Source: Gossypium raimondii
Lineage: Eukaryota; Streptophyta; Magnoliopsida; Malvales; Malvaceae
Length of the DNA: 64,000 nucleotides
Direction: 5' to 3'
NCBI RefSeq assembly: GCF_025698545.1
Contig: NC_068569.1
Coordinates: 3,224,001-3,288,000 of the forward strand
Both the position numbers and the translations under genes were made by a program. Shown piece by piece: positions 10,251 through 24,359 of the stretch. The notes beneath the pieces are model-generated. The model was not told the origin of the DNA and did not search any database. It saw only the letters and a program-made list of their open reading frames with translations. The first letter of the stretch is position 1; the number at the start of each line of letters is the position of its first letter.

Positions 10251-12382
10251 TCAAGGCCACATGGCGGCAAATCGATTCGCTACCGGATTCTTCCTTTGTC
10301 CAACTTCTGGCGGGGGTTGTGGTTGCTCCGGCGGGGATTCTGGTTCCTTCGGTAAGGTATTTGGTTGTCGGTGTTGGGACGATGAGCCATCTTGATAGAA
10401 TAGTGGCTATTGAGGTGTTTGCATCACCAACGGCGAAGCTGTTTGAAACCCATACGGTGACGGGGATTGGTAAAAAGAAAAGCTCTCCGATGGCCCCTCT
10501 TGCGATCCCTCGTGCGACGTTGGCCTATACATCGGCGGTCCACTCGACGTAACAGAAAATGGATATGAACCGGGCCATAAACTCCAACCTGCTATAGGAC
10601 TCGAAAAAGGAAACATATAATGGTTAAGATACATAAAAGGGCTAGGATACGCACCTGACATCTGTGCCATGGGTATCATCGGTTGAACTGCTGGGTCGGG
10701 TGACTGTGTCGGTGCTCTAACTGGGCCTGGTGATTGAATGGCCGCTGATGACGGGCCGGGTGAATGTCTGGGCCTCGTTGATGGGCTTGCGTCGTCGTCC
10801 CTTCGTCTTGGATTTAAAGGGTCACGTCGTTCCCTTTAGACACGTAATTGCCGCTGCCTCTCTTCTACCGACAGTAAATACGGCTTGCCATGGATCCTAA
10901 ACCATGGCATGTATTCCGGTACGCACGCTAACTCTGGAACGATGATCGGTTCCCGAGTAGGTATATAATCATATTGATCTTTCCATATTTAGATGTAGTA
11001 TGACCAGAATCTCGGCCAATCCGTATGCAATTGCCGTAGGTCGATTTTGTGCTGATCATCAAACACCTCAGGTGCCACGGGAATCGGTTGTCGGAATGCA
11101 AATTGCCGTAATACTCTGTCTGACTGGTGCATCTCCACGGTCGCATAGTTGACCAACGCGACTTTCACGTGCCAAGCGTTTGGATTTTGGAAGTACTCAT
11201 TCGGAATTACTGCCCGAATTACCGGATCCTCGTATGGTGTCCATTCAAACTATATGAACATGATAGAAGTATTAGTTATATACATAATACATAATACTAA
11301 ATACTAAATACCAATAGACTAGCTCATGATGGAAATATCAATTTTATTTAATACTTACTTGTGCTTCCGACTTTTGGTCTAATAGAAGCCGTATATCTTC
11401 AAGACAGCTAGGTAATCCAGCATAACTTGCTGGATGGTTCCACCTAATTAAATAAATTTTTAGCATACTATTATATTTTAAATCTACATAATAATTACAA
11501 AATCTAATATAAAATTTACCTCGTTATGAGTGGGAATGTATATGGGTGGTCTACTCGAGGACGTAAAAATGGAAAGCGAAATCGTGCTCATGACTGCAGC
11601 AGTGACAGAAAACCTTCGATTTTCACTTTATTCGGTCGCGTCGCCCCGCACATCTCCCGGTACAGTGTTGCCAACACGACCGACCCCCAACTCAATTCAC
11701 CGGCTGCTCTAAAATCAACGAGTTTCAGCAGCCATCTTAGATGTACGAGGTTTCATGACAAGTTCGACATCAAATAACCTCCAATTATCTGAAGAATGTA
11801 TGCCCGAGCATATCAAATTATTTCTAGTTCGGTTAAATCATCATCCGGATTCGGGAATGTGTCTCGTAACCAACCTATCTCGATCCGACCTTCGTTAATA
11901 TTTTCCGTAATAGCGTCCAAAAGTTTGTAGCATACCGCTCCCCAATCGCCAGATTGAACAGACCCGGTGACTGGGTACCCGTCCACCGACAATCTCAATT
12001 GCAGATTCACATCTTCCAAAGTGATAGTGCACTCTCTACATGGAAGATGGAATGTGTGCGTCTCGGGTCTCCACCTCTCAATCAACACACTGATAAGTTT
12101 CGGGTCCAACTTGCATCCTCATCCTACCGTCGCCACGTGCCAAAAACCCGCTTCCCTCAGGTAATTCTCTACCAACGGTGATGGAGGACCATGCATATTA
12201 CGGATATAGCATTGCAATGTCCGATCTACACACTTTTATAACAAATAAGAAATTAATAATTATTTAAAATTGCATAAATAAATTTTTTTTAATAATATTT
12301 AAAAATTAAATTTAACACTTACCATTTTCATTTGTTCGACGGATATGTGCTTGTCATCAAGACGAATCAATTCTTGGGCCAT
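10251..12382 (-). pseudogene. Plant mobile domain (MAIN-like/PP7-long-form-like) gene in transposon, decayed
   Basis: Leftward gene for a transposon-borne plant mobile domain protein, related to Arabidopsis MAIN/MAIL1 and the PP7 long form. Exon 1 (12382-12323) encodes MAQELIRLDDKHISVEQMKM and ends at a GTAAGT donor. The next exon starts near 12235 with VDRTLQCYIRNM and carries the PMD core (LIERWRPETHTFHLPC, LEDVNLQL, DGYPVTG, WLRDTFP). Further introns fit 11519-11445 (between TR and W) and about 11360-11252 (after SEAQ). The C-terminal half is proline/serine-rich low complexity, ending near 10251. At least six in-frame stops interrupt it; three are TGA where the family I recall has arginine. 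Cellular relatives act in the nucleus in gene silencing and meristem maintenance. This copy is not expected to make a full protein. Confidence 0.87.
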
Positions 12383-12570
12383 TGTTAAATTCGTACAAAT
12401 TTTTACGATTTAAAAAAATCAAAAAAATAAAAATTAAATTTTTTTAAATAATTAAAAAATTAAAGCTCTTTTAAATAGGGATTTGAGAGAAATTTGAGAG
12501 GAAATTAAGAGCAAATTGAGAGGAAATTAGAGAAAGGATTTATTTGTGAAAAAAAAATGAAAGGGTGGGG

Positions 12571-12580
12571 GGTTTTATAG
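12571..12580 (-). promoter_or_regulatory. Probable TATA box of the transposon-borne plant mobile domain gene
   Basis: Read leftward the sequence is CTATAAAACC, about 190 bases upstream of the ATG at 12382. The matching region of the short element at 32534-33411 keeps CTATAAATAC in the same sequence context (32768-32777), so this core promoter is a conserved part of the family. Confidence 0.55.
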
Positions 12581-12639
12581 TTTTTTTTTACCGTTAGGGG
12601 GTCACCAACGGTTAAAAAAGTAGCCGTTGCTACTGTTCA

Positions 12640-12881
12640 CACGCAGCCAAAATGCGTCCCCAGGGGAGCGCTTACGTGGCAGGAAAACGCGTCCTTGAGG
12701 GTGCGCTTTGTTGCCACATAAGCAAAGCGCTTCCTTGAGGAAGCGTTTTCCTATCACGTCCCCTGACATCGCGCTGACGTGGACGCGCTTTCGGGAAATT
12801 GAGCCAATCAAGTAATTAATTTATTACTGGACCATTTCGATAAATTTTTTAAAAATTAGGCTTTTTTTAGTGTTTTGCCCC
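12640..12881 (-). repeat. Right terminal inverted repeat region of the Mutator-like element
   Basis: The reverse complement of this stretch matches the left end, including the blocks around CGCGATGTCAGGGGACGTG and CGCGTCCACGTCAGCGCG, and ends in GCCCC next to the target duplication. Confidence 0.82.
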
Positions 12882-15800
12882 TAAGAAAAGACATGATGGA
12901 TGTTGTCATGTTAGAAAAAAAAACATGGACATGAGCAAAGCCACAAAGGTTGCTTTAGTATTGCAAATTTGAATGGAACCAAATACCAAATGTGTTGGCA
13001 TTTTATAGGCATGAAAAAGGTGGTACGGCCTAGCCTACGGGGACAAACGGCAAAGATGCTTTGTGATTACAATTGCAAAAGCAAGCATTAACAACAGTGT
13101 GAAAGGGATGGCTAGTGGTGGTAATAACCATGGAATTGCTTGTTTTACGTAGTACTTTACGCAATAAAAGATGGAGAAAATATGCAGGGGATGGTGCCTT
13201 CTTTGGGGGCTGTTATGAGAACCGAATATATTTGCAGTAAAGTCTGTTTCTTCTTTTTAGCAAATTGATTGATACCCTAAACCTCAAAAAGGAGAAATGG
13301 TTTCACAATCAAGCCATACACACCATCAACCATAAGCTGCCCCAATGGGTGACTGAAGAAGAATAATACTCGATACTTGTTAAAATGACAGGGCTGTGAT
13401 ATTGTCTTTGTCTATTTTTGGTTTCAGTTGAGTTCAGATGTAGCACTCTTCTCTTTAACCCTATCTTTGATGGTTAAAAGGGCGGGGGTGGAAAACCAAC
13501 AATAATGCAGTCTTATCATACGTGAAGAACAGGAATGATGATCCCATTTCTTTCATGATTTCATATTTCTCAGTTTCCGTTGCATTTCTTTTCTAACATC
13601 AACTCATTATTTTCCTCAGTAGGACGTACACATATACATGATTCATATAAGAAGTGTCTGGCACATGAGACTTTGTATCAATTGGGTCTTTAACATGTGG
13701 ATCATTTGGCCCACCATCTGAACCAACTACAGCTTGCTGTTCGTGAACCAACCAGTCCCATAGCCATAGGATCCCAGACAACTTTTGTCGGTAGTATTTA
13801 TAGTTTTGTAGAAAATGTATATATATCTGTTAAAATGACATTAATTTTATCTTGTCTTCACATTGTCATTTCAAAGTTTAAACCCCCCCGGCAAGCCAAA
13901 AATTGAAAATATTAACCTTAGTAGAACCGAAATGCTATCCAAATAAGATTGATATCTCAATATCTGAATCTTGTCCATAAATCCAACAATATCTACAGTT
14001 TTTCACAAGCTGTGTAATGTGTATCTCTTAAACACTGGGTCTGCTTCTTCTTCTTCTTCTTTTTTTTTTTTTTTTTCAGGTTCTTTGATTGATTGAATCC
14101 TATCCATAACTATCCAAGACCCATTTAAAAGATTTTCATATCCTTCAAAATATCTTATGTCAATGTCTGTCAATATTCCCTTGTATTATTGAAACAGCCT
14201 ACATCAAAAGCAGTGCACCATGGTAGTGATTAAGGAGAAGAAAATTTTCAAAAAGAAGGCTATATCTTTTTATGGAAATCCATGGGAGTTTTTGTTCTTG
14301 GTTTACAATAGAGTGGCGAACAATTCAGCCTTTCATCTTACCTTTCACTGTGACTATATATATGGTGAATGATAGCACTAGCGTTTGACTCTGGTTTTTT
14401 TTTTCTCCCTTCTCTTACAGTACCGCATATGCATGTAACATTACTGTCTTCTGTTTGCAGATATGTTCATTCACTCAATATGTAAGTCAATGCAAAGAAG
14501 AAAGTTACAATTTGATAAAAGCTGGATATGACATAGTAAAAAAAAAAAGAAGAAGGATATTGGATGCCATCTCCAATTACACTATAACAACATCCAAAGC
14601 CTTTTTCACATCACGGGGGGAATCAATCACATTAATAATTAAATCTTATAATTGGTGTGTGTATATATATAATGTGCCATATGGCTATGGCTGCGAGGGA
14701 ATAAATTAAATATTTAATTAACTGTGTTTAAGCTTGTTAATGAGCTGGAAGCAAGTAAACAAACTTAAATTGAAATATTTATATATAAATGCATAATGCA
14801 AAAGGTGAAAATGACAAATGAAAACAAATTAAACACAACTTTTGTTTTAATGGACCCATTTTCTTTTCTTTCAGTGTGAAGACAAAAGGTACTGTGAAGA
14901 AGCATGAATAAAACATATATATAGACAGTGTATCTCCAAAACATGCCACATTAATATTTTCTGTCTTGTAATATATATGTATTATCGGGTGAGTGGTTCT
15001 ACATTTTCTTGTATTTTTGCTTTTGCTGGCTCCATGATCATCTTATCTCAAGCAGCTAATTTCTGAAATAATTAATATATTTGTTTCAATAATTCATCAT
15101 TCAGAACTTGGACATTTCTTACTTTCTTCAATCCCTGGGGATTACTCTTCATGTTGCTTGTTGCAGTCAAGTGCAATAATTTAAGTGACTATATTTATGG
15201 GTAGGGCAGCATATATACATATACTCTGAGTTTTTCTCCACATGGTTTAGTTTAAAAGAATATTAAAAAAAGATTTTGGGAACATGTCTGCTGGAAATGG
15301 AATTCAATCACTGAAGTTCTAATAGGGTTTTCATAGGAGAAAGAGGCTTTGCTTTCTAAATTATTTAACCCACATTTTATGTTAAAAGCCTGTAATCAAC
15401 TGTCCTTATACTCATCATCTGTCTCAATCTCAATCTACTTTGTGATTTGGGTTACTTTATGTCTACCTTTTTATGAGAAAAGAAGGATGAAAGTAAACCA
15501 GTTTTTTTTTTTTTTTAAAGAGTAAAAAATGAAGAAAAATTTCACAAGTAAATTACAGTTTTTTTTTCTTTTCTCAAAGAGTTATATTATAAGAGTACAC
15601 TACAAGGTGAGAACAAAAGAAAAGACAGGAACTGCAAAGTCAGTGACAAATCCTGTTAGCTTTGGGTTCTGATTTTGTATAAGTGGAGTGCTTCTCAGGA
15701 ATCTTTTCTCATCCACATCTCTCCCTATCTCACGTTTTCTCCGTTCTTGTTTACACACACACACACAGATCATCTATATATTATATTTTTGCAGGAAGTC

Positions 15801-16107
15801 CTTTTTTATTTATTCAGTTTGTAAATTTTTGTGCGGCTTTTGTTCAATGATCTTCTCGGTGTTAACATCTCTAGCAAGCAAAGATATTGTGTTTTTTTGG
15901 GAACTTGAATTTGGAGAGTAGCTATAATAGTTCATTTCAAGGTTTTTGGAGTTAATCCACTTTGGGACCTTGTACTAAAAGCAAATCAGGGTTCATACAT
16001 AGATCTCAATCAGGACATTCTGTCATGTATTATAAAGTTGATACATACACCTATATATAATGTAGAGGGCTATATAAATATTGACTGCCATTACAAAATC
16101 CAGTGAG
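12882..16107. other. Intergenic, upstream of the IDD gene
   Basis: Just over 3 kb with no supportable gene. It contains the right target duplication (12881-12890), a TCT run followed by a long T tract near 14047-14078, other homopolymer tracts, and an (AC)n run near 15755-15768. The last 400 bases, with CT-rich sequence near 15700-15740, are probably promoter and 5' leader of the IDD gene. CCAG at 16100-16103 just before the ATG could be a leader-intron acceptor. Confidence 0.45.
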
Positions 16108-18128
16108 ATGATGAAAGGTTTGGTGGTGGATGAGAGCATTTCGAATTTGACTTCAACATCTGGTGAAGTAAGTGCTTCGACAAATCAAGAACCATTATCA
16201 AAGAAGAAGAGAACTCTACCAGGCAACCCAGGTTAATTAATTTTTCAAACTCAAATTTTAAGAAATTTTTTTTTTTTCTTTTTAACATATGGGGTTCAAT
16301 TATCAGACCCAGAGGCTGAAGTCATAGCTTTGTCTCCCAAGACACTGCTTGCAACAAATAGATTTATATGTGAGATCTGTAACAAAGGGTTTCAAAGAGA
16401 TCAGAATCTTCAGCTTCATAGAAGAGGACATAACTTGCCATGGAAACTAAAGCAAAGAACAAACAAGGAAGTGGTGAGGAAGAAGGTATATGTATGTCCA
16501 GAGACAACATGCGTGCACCATCACCCATCTAGGGCTCTTGGTGACCTCACGGGAATCAAGAAGCACTTTTGCAGAAAACATGGGGAGAAGAAATGGAAGT
16601 GTGAAAAGTGTTCAAAGCGTTATGCTGTTCAATCTGACTGGAAAGCTCATTCCAAAATTTGTGGCACCAGAGAGTATAGATGTGACTGTGGGAACCTTTT
16701 CTCCAGGTATACACATAATTAATTAACAAGTTCATACTTCAGATCACAATCATATATCATGAAGTTTAAGCTGGATTCTTCAATCTTTATTTTCATCTCT
16801 CTTAACTCTTCTGCATGCATCATAGTTTACTGCTTTTATTAACATTCAAGAACGGCAAGTTAATTACATGTCTCGTGTACTGTATGTGGTAAAGAATGGT
16901 TACCTCGTGAAGTACAATAGTACTGCTTAGATTAGGGATTACAAGCTGCTATGTCTCTTCATCCTATCCCTATGGGAAGAATATGAGAAAACTGCACTGT
17001 CTCACTGTTCTGTCCTGGACATTGATTGCTCTCTTTGGTTTTTTTTTTTTTTTTTGTTCTGCTTGTATTTTTGGTTACAGGAGGGACAGTTTCATCACTC
17101 ACAGAGCGTTTTGCGATGCTTTAGCTGAGGAGACTGCTAGAGCAATTACAGCTGCAAACCAACCTGGTTCTTCTGTTTCACACATAAATATGACCAATCT
17201 AGAATCCCAACCCCTACTCCATGGCTATGCCCTCAATGCAACATCTTTGAATAGAGACCAAGATCATCGTTTCAATGCAAGAGTAGAAGCTGCTGGGCCT
17301 GATTCTGGTCCCCCCTCAATAAATCTTTCATCATCACCATTTCTTTTAGGCCACCCACTGCCACATGACGAAAACCCTAGCCAAAATCCTAGTTCTACTA
17401 CACTTCTTCCATTCCAAGCTCCGCCAGCTTCTCCACACACGTCTGCAACCGCACTCCTACAAAAAGCAGCTCAAATGGGGGTGACTTTGAGCAAGCCCTT
17501 ACAATCACCAGTAGTATCCATGCAAAGACCTTACTACTACCACCACCAGGCTCACATGTGTGGTTCCACAACTTTTGCCACGTCTAGAGCTTGGGGTTTG
17601 TCGGCACGTGAAGAGTTGGGAAGTGAGTTCACCCACAGTTTGTCATCTTTTGGGAATAAAGCTCGTGTCACCCCTGGTTTCTTGGAACAGGTGGCTAATG
17701 CAACAAAGAGTAATGCAGGTGCTGGAGCCGGTGCTGCAGCTCCTAGTTCTCTACTCCATGATATGATGACTTCTTTATCTGGTACAAGTGAGCTAGAAGG
17801 GTCTTCATCTTTTGAACATTCTTTCAATGGGACATGGATCACCAAAAGAAACAGCAATAAATTTCAAGAAAATTATATCGATCATCATAATTTCTCAGAA
17901 ACAAAAGAATCCCAATCATGCAGAAGTGATAATCATGAAGGTAAAGGAAGTGGTAGTAGTAGTAGTAATAACATAAGAGGGAACGATGGGTTGACAAGAG
18001 ATTTCTTGGGTCTTAAAGCTTTCCCACATACAGATATCCCCAACTTAGTAGGGCTTAATCATCACGTAAACTCTTCTTCAGCGTATGGGCAACCGAACCA
18101 GCACAGTGAAACACCATGGCAAGGTTAG
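16108..18128 (+). CDS. INDETERMINATE-domain (IDD) C2H2 zinc-finger transcription factor
   Basis: Three exons (16108-16231, 16307-16706, 17081-18128) give 523 residues. A KKKR nuclear localisation motif at residues 32-35 is followed by PGNPDPEAEVIALSPKTLLA. Next comes the INDETERMINATE domain: a C2H2 finger (CEICNKGFQRDQNLQLHRRGH), a second finger (CPETTCVHHHPSRALGDLTG), and two C2HC-type fingers (CEKCSKRYAVQSDWKAHSKIC and CDCGNLFSRRDSFITHRAFC). The C-terminal half keeps two IDD signatures, SATALLQKAAQMG (residues 296-308) and TRDFLGL (480-486), known to contact GRAS proteins such as DELLA and SCARECROW. The LFSR|R junction splices in the usual IDD position. I cannot assign the exact IDD number. 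The start at 16108 is the first of two adjacent ATGs. It acts in the nucleus. Confidence 0.95.
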
Positions 18129-19286
18129 GTTGTGGTTTCTTGTAACTTTTCAAGTTAGATATCCCAATCTTTTCCCATAGAAAGATGAGAAAATTGGAGA
18201 GATTATGTAGCACTGCAGCCCCATGTGGCCATATTTCCCTTGGTAATAATTTTAAATAATGCATCGCTTATGCTGATGCTGAATATATCTATATATAGTT
18301 CTTCTTGGTTGTTACTCTCATTGTTTTAAGCCCTTCATTAATTTATTTCATTTTGTATAATTTTTATTTCAATTATTTATTTTACATATGGAAGTGGAAC
18401 GACTTTCTCATCTGTTCATCACACCTATATATATTTTTTATGTGCACTTTTCTTTTGCCAAAGATATAGTTAGGGTTTTCTCGTGATAATTATATGCATA
18501 TATTTGAAATGCTTACCGCAGAATATATATATAGCCCTATATAATATATACACAAGTTTTGCAGCCATTTGGGAATTCACTTTCATTAAAAAAAAAAAAA
18601 AACTTTTTCGAATTTTGCTCAAGCTTTTAATGGCTGGTAAATCAAAGACCAACCCTAATATAAAAGCCAAAAAATGAGAGAAAAAGAAATGGTGCAAGTG
18701 GAAAGAAACCAAATAAATTGGGTATTGTGTTTGCTGGTGTAGTAATAATAAGGCTTTTTTTAATTAAATATTATAAAAATAAATTATTTACTTAAATGTA
18801 TTTGAAATTATTTAATAAAATAATTTAAAAATTTAACATCAAATTACAGCAATTTGGGAATTCCAAAGAATTTGTTTATTTCATTGATGTTGATTTGAGA
18901 TCTCAAATGACAAGTTAACAAGATGTAAAATATCTGCCATTAAAACATGTTATAATTTTTTTAAAGTACAAATTAAACAATATTTTAATAAATAATTTGA
19001 CACCATGTTATTTTTGTAAATAATTGTACTTTCATAATATTTTAGTAAGATAACAATAATAATACTAGAGTAGTGCATTAAATTCAGTAAAAACCATTAT
19101 TTAAGTACGGTACGTAAATTCTTTGGCACAGAACGGTCGAAATGGAACAAGATTGGGTTTGGGCCCAACATTGTTATGGAACAGAGCAACCTCGAGTACA
19201 AGCTCCTTCCTACCCCTCCTTGAGTCTCAGTCTCAGTCTCAGTCTCAGATTTACCTTCAATCAGTGCGTTCTCAACACGCACCTTC
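18129..19286. other. Intergenic between IDD and alpha/beta hydrolase genes
   Basis: No gene. Holds the 3' flank of the IDD gene (TA-rich repeats around 18285-18300 and 18530-18550), AT-rich sequence, and from about 19130 the 5' leader of the hydrolase, which contains a hexamer repeat at 19225-19248. Confidence 0.5.
19225..19248 (+). repeat. TCTCAG hexamer tandem repeat in a probable 5' leader
   Basis: Four perfect TCTCAG units lie about 40 bases upstream of the hydrolase ATG. This is probably within its 5' UTR. Confidence 0.8.
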
Positions 19287-21242
19287 ATGACTTCAGGTAA
19301 GTTGTTCAGTTTATGAGTTTTTTTTTTTTTTGTTCTTCTTCTTCTCTTTTTTGGGAGAAACTAAAATAATTAAGGAACACGAATGATGATTTTCTTTTTT
19401 TATTTTTTACTTGATTTTGTTGAGGGTTTATTTGTTTAACCCTTGATAACACAACGTATCATTCCATTTCTTCAACAGTAGAAGAGCGGAGAATTGTAAT
19501 CCGAAACGATCATGGGGAGAACCTTGTTGGAATTTTACGCGAAACTGGTTCTAAGGATCTTGTCATCATTTGCCACGGTTTTCAATCCAAAAAGGTGAGT
19601 CTAATTCTTACATTAATTTTAACATTTATTAAAATCAAATCAATGTAATTGTAACCTAAACTGAAGATCATTTCACAAAATAATTCTGGGTTTTTATTCA
19701 TTTTCAGGAACGAATACCCATGGTGACTCTTGCCACTACTTTGGGAAGAGAGGGAATCAGTGCTTTCCGCTTTGACTTTGCTGGGAACGGGTAAGAAGAT
19801 AACTGGAACAGTGTTAATTGGGAAACAAATCTTGGTGTAAAATAGAATGTTTTGAAATTTCCGAAGTTGCAAGTTGTTATACAAACAATGGTTTTTAAGG
19901 TTATTTGTGCTGTTGGCTTCCAGGGAAAGTGAAGGTTCCTTTATGTATGGTAACTACCGCAGAGAAGCCGAAGATTTACGAGCTGTCATCCGACATTTCC
20001 GCAAGAACCAACGTCTAATAACTGCAATTGTTGGCCACAGTAAAGGTTTGTTTCATATATATAATTGTGACATGAATCAGTGTAATCAAACTTTATATGA
20101 AATGAGCAAGGGAGAGAATTGTTGAGTTCCATTCTTTTTTGTGTGCATGAAAATTTTCAGTCAAGTTTTTGAACTCAGTGCTATGAAGGACTTTGATTCT
20201 AGGAAATTAAAAGTTCGCCCCTCAACCATAAGAGAAGGGTTACTTTGTTATTGCTGAAAAAGTAAATGCAATCTGCTGATGATAGAGTTTCATGCTTTCT
20301 CATATTTTCTCTCATGTTCTTTGAGAGAATCTGATGTTTTGATTCATTTATCATTTCTTTTTTAAGTTTCTTTAATGCTGAATAGGGTTCCTGCAGGGGG
20401 GAATGTGGTGCTTCTCTATGCTTCAAAGTACAATGATGTACCCACCGTCATCAATATTTCTGGCCGGTTCCATTTGGAGAAAGGCATGGAAGGTCGATTG
20501 GGTAAAGATTTTTTACAAAGAATCAAGCAGAATGGGTTTATTGATGTTACGAATAGAAAAGGTAGCTACTGTATTATGCTTCATTTTTCCCAAATATTTT
20601 TATGTGAGGTTCTTTTGTCACACTCCAACGGACAATTTTTGTGATAAACTAGTTAACGTTTTACCCGAAACCAAGCATTCATTCATTCATTCATTTTCAG
20701 GACAGTTTGAATATCGTGTAACTCAAGAAAGTTTGATGGACCGATTAACCACCGACACTCGTGCAGCATGTCTTTCGATTGATCAAAATTGCAGGTTAGG
20801 AAAAATGCTAGCATTGATTTCTTTTCTGATGTTCATGATACAACCGGATCGGTTGCAATGTCCTGGATATACTTAAATTTGATCCCCATCCTCTATATCA
20901 GATTCAGCAGTTTGCATTTGGAATTATTAATATGCATTTTCACTAAATATGTGATTAGTGGCATAGATTTCTTACTTGTTTGCCATTATATTCAGGTTAT
21001 TAACCATTCATGGATCCAGGGATAAAATTGTACCAGCCAAAGATGCCCTGGAATTTGCCAGGTTTATACGAAATCACAAGCTGCACATAATTGAAGGAGC
21101 TGATCATGAGTATACTGCACACCAGGATGAGTTAGCTACAGTTGTGCTCGATTTTGTAAAGGCAGTTCGGGAAGACAGAAACACAGCTGAACTTCTGCAA
21201 TCATGCGAAAGAGCAGTTAATTTCATCAAAGCTCGAATCTGA
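19287..21242 (+). CDS. Alpha/beta hydrolase of the serine aminopeptidase S33 type
   Basis: Seven exons (19287-19296, 19479-19594, 19708-19790, 19924-20045, 20397-20561, 20701-20794, 20996-21242) encode 278 residues in one continuous frame. The catalytic triad is visible: Ser109 in the nucleophile elbow GHSKGG, Asp206 in HGSRDKIVP, and His234 in EGADHEY. CHGF (residues 35-38) forms the oxyanion-hole region, and FDFAGNGESEGSF matches plant S33-like hydrolases annotated only as alpha/beta-hydrolase superfamily. No signal or transit peptide is obvious, so it is probably cytosolic. The substrate is unknown: esterase, thioesterase or acyl-lipid hydrolase are all possible. Exon 1 codes for only ten bases (ATGACTTCAG), so the start depends on the GTAAGT donor right after it. 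All junctions are GT-AG and keep frame. Confidence 0.9.
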
Positions 21243-21831
21243 AGATTGTGGGAACTTGTATACAAAGGTTTTAACATTGTATTAAAAAGTACACACTATT
21301 AAATCCAAAATAACTCAAATTGTTCATGTAAGTATTCAGCAAATCTAAAGTCTGAATCTTAATCATTTGAAGCCCCTTTTACTTGCCTAGTTGTCTATCG
21401 TTGTACTTGAAAAACTGAACTCCATTCCGAAATACACAATGATATCACGAAGAACAGAATATAATAAACGCAGCCATTGCTGATGGCCTCAGTTCATGTA
21501 TTACCAAAGAACAAACAAGGAGCAAGACATTACCGTCGCTTCAAATTATTACTACTGAACACCGGCTTATAGCAAATGCTTATATGTTTCGTACATAATA
21601 AGCAAATAAATACAAAACAAGCTCACAAGTAGTTCCTGGACCAAAAAGTCACGACTCAGGAGCTCAAGTAATATTACTCTCTCACGTTCAATTGATTCAT
21701 AACCGAGTTTTGATTTTGATGGCACATACAGACCATGCTTAACATGAAAAGTAGAGAGGACTGCAGCACCATCTACGAAGCGCAGAAAGATACAACAGGA
21801 TAAACAAGAAGTTCCTCTCATTGCCAACCAC
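21243..21831. other. Convergent 3' flanks of the hydrolase and SQD1
   Basis: About 590 bases between two genes whose 3' ends face each other. Expected to be mostly 3' UTR of both transcripts. No separate gene is seen. Confidence 0.6.
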
Positions 21832-24171
<2,340 letters not shown>

Positions 24172-24338
24172 CTTGGGAAAAGCAAAGCTTAGGAATAAAG
24201 TTAAGAAGAAGAGACTGTTATAAACTGGAAACCGGACATCCGATGAGAAGAGGGGGCTTGTGTTTCGGGTTTAAGCGACAACAGAAGGGGCTTTTGGTTC
24301 TTTATATTCCAAGACGAATCAAACGAAAAAGGTATATA

Positions 24339-24346
24339 GCATATTC
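24339..24346. promoter_or_regulatory. P1BS-type PHR1 site (GCATATTC), proximal to SQD1
   Basis: Matches GNATATNC, the imperfect palindrome bound by PHR1-family phosphate-starvation regulators. It lies just upstream of the inferred SQD1 leader exon and 14 bases from the left end of a MITE. Confidence 0.5.
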
Positions 24347-24359
24347 TTATCTACACTGA

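Larger units (their letters stand above)
8711..12881. mobile_element. Mutator-like DNA transposon carrying a plant-mobile-domain gene (decayed)
   Basis: A 4.17-kb element bounded by a 9-10 bp direct duplication (TAAGAAAAG core). The terminal inverted repeats are about 120-200 bp and GC-rich; both ends share the block GCGCGATGTCAGGGGACGTG (left 8790-8809, reverse complement near 12756-12776). Inside are three things. First, a transposase C-terminal remnant on the plus strand (9363-9911). Second, a decayed plant-mobile-domain gene on the minus strand (12382-10251), converging tail to tail with the transposase. Third, at the left, TTAGGG repeats and a roughly 120-bp block shared with the short element at 32534-33411. 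The transposase 5' part is missing, so the copy cannot move by itself. TIR divergence and several stops suggest it is not recent. Confidence 0.9.

Noticed and set aside
17552-17857. 101-codon antisense frame within the IDD gene
   Set aside because: Shadow of the real coding exon on the other strand.
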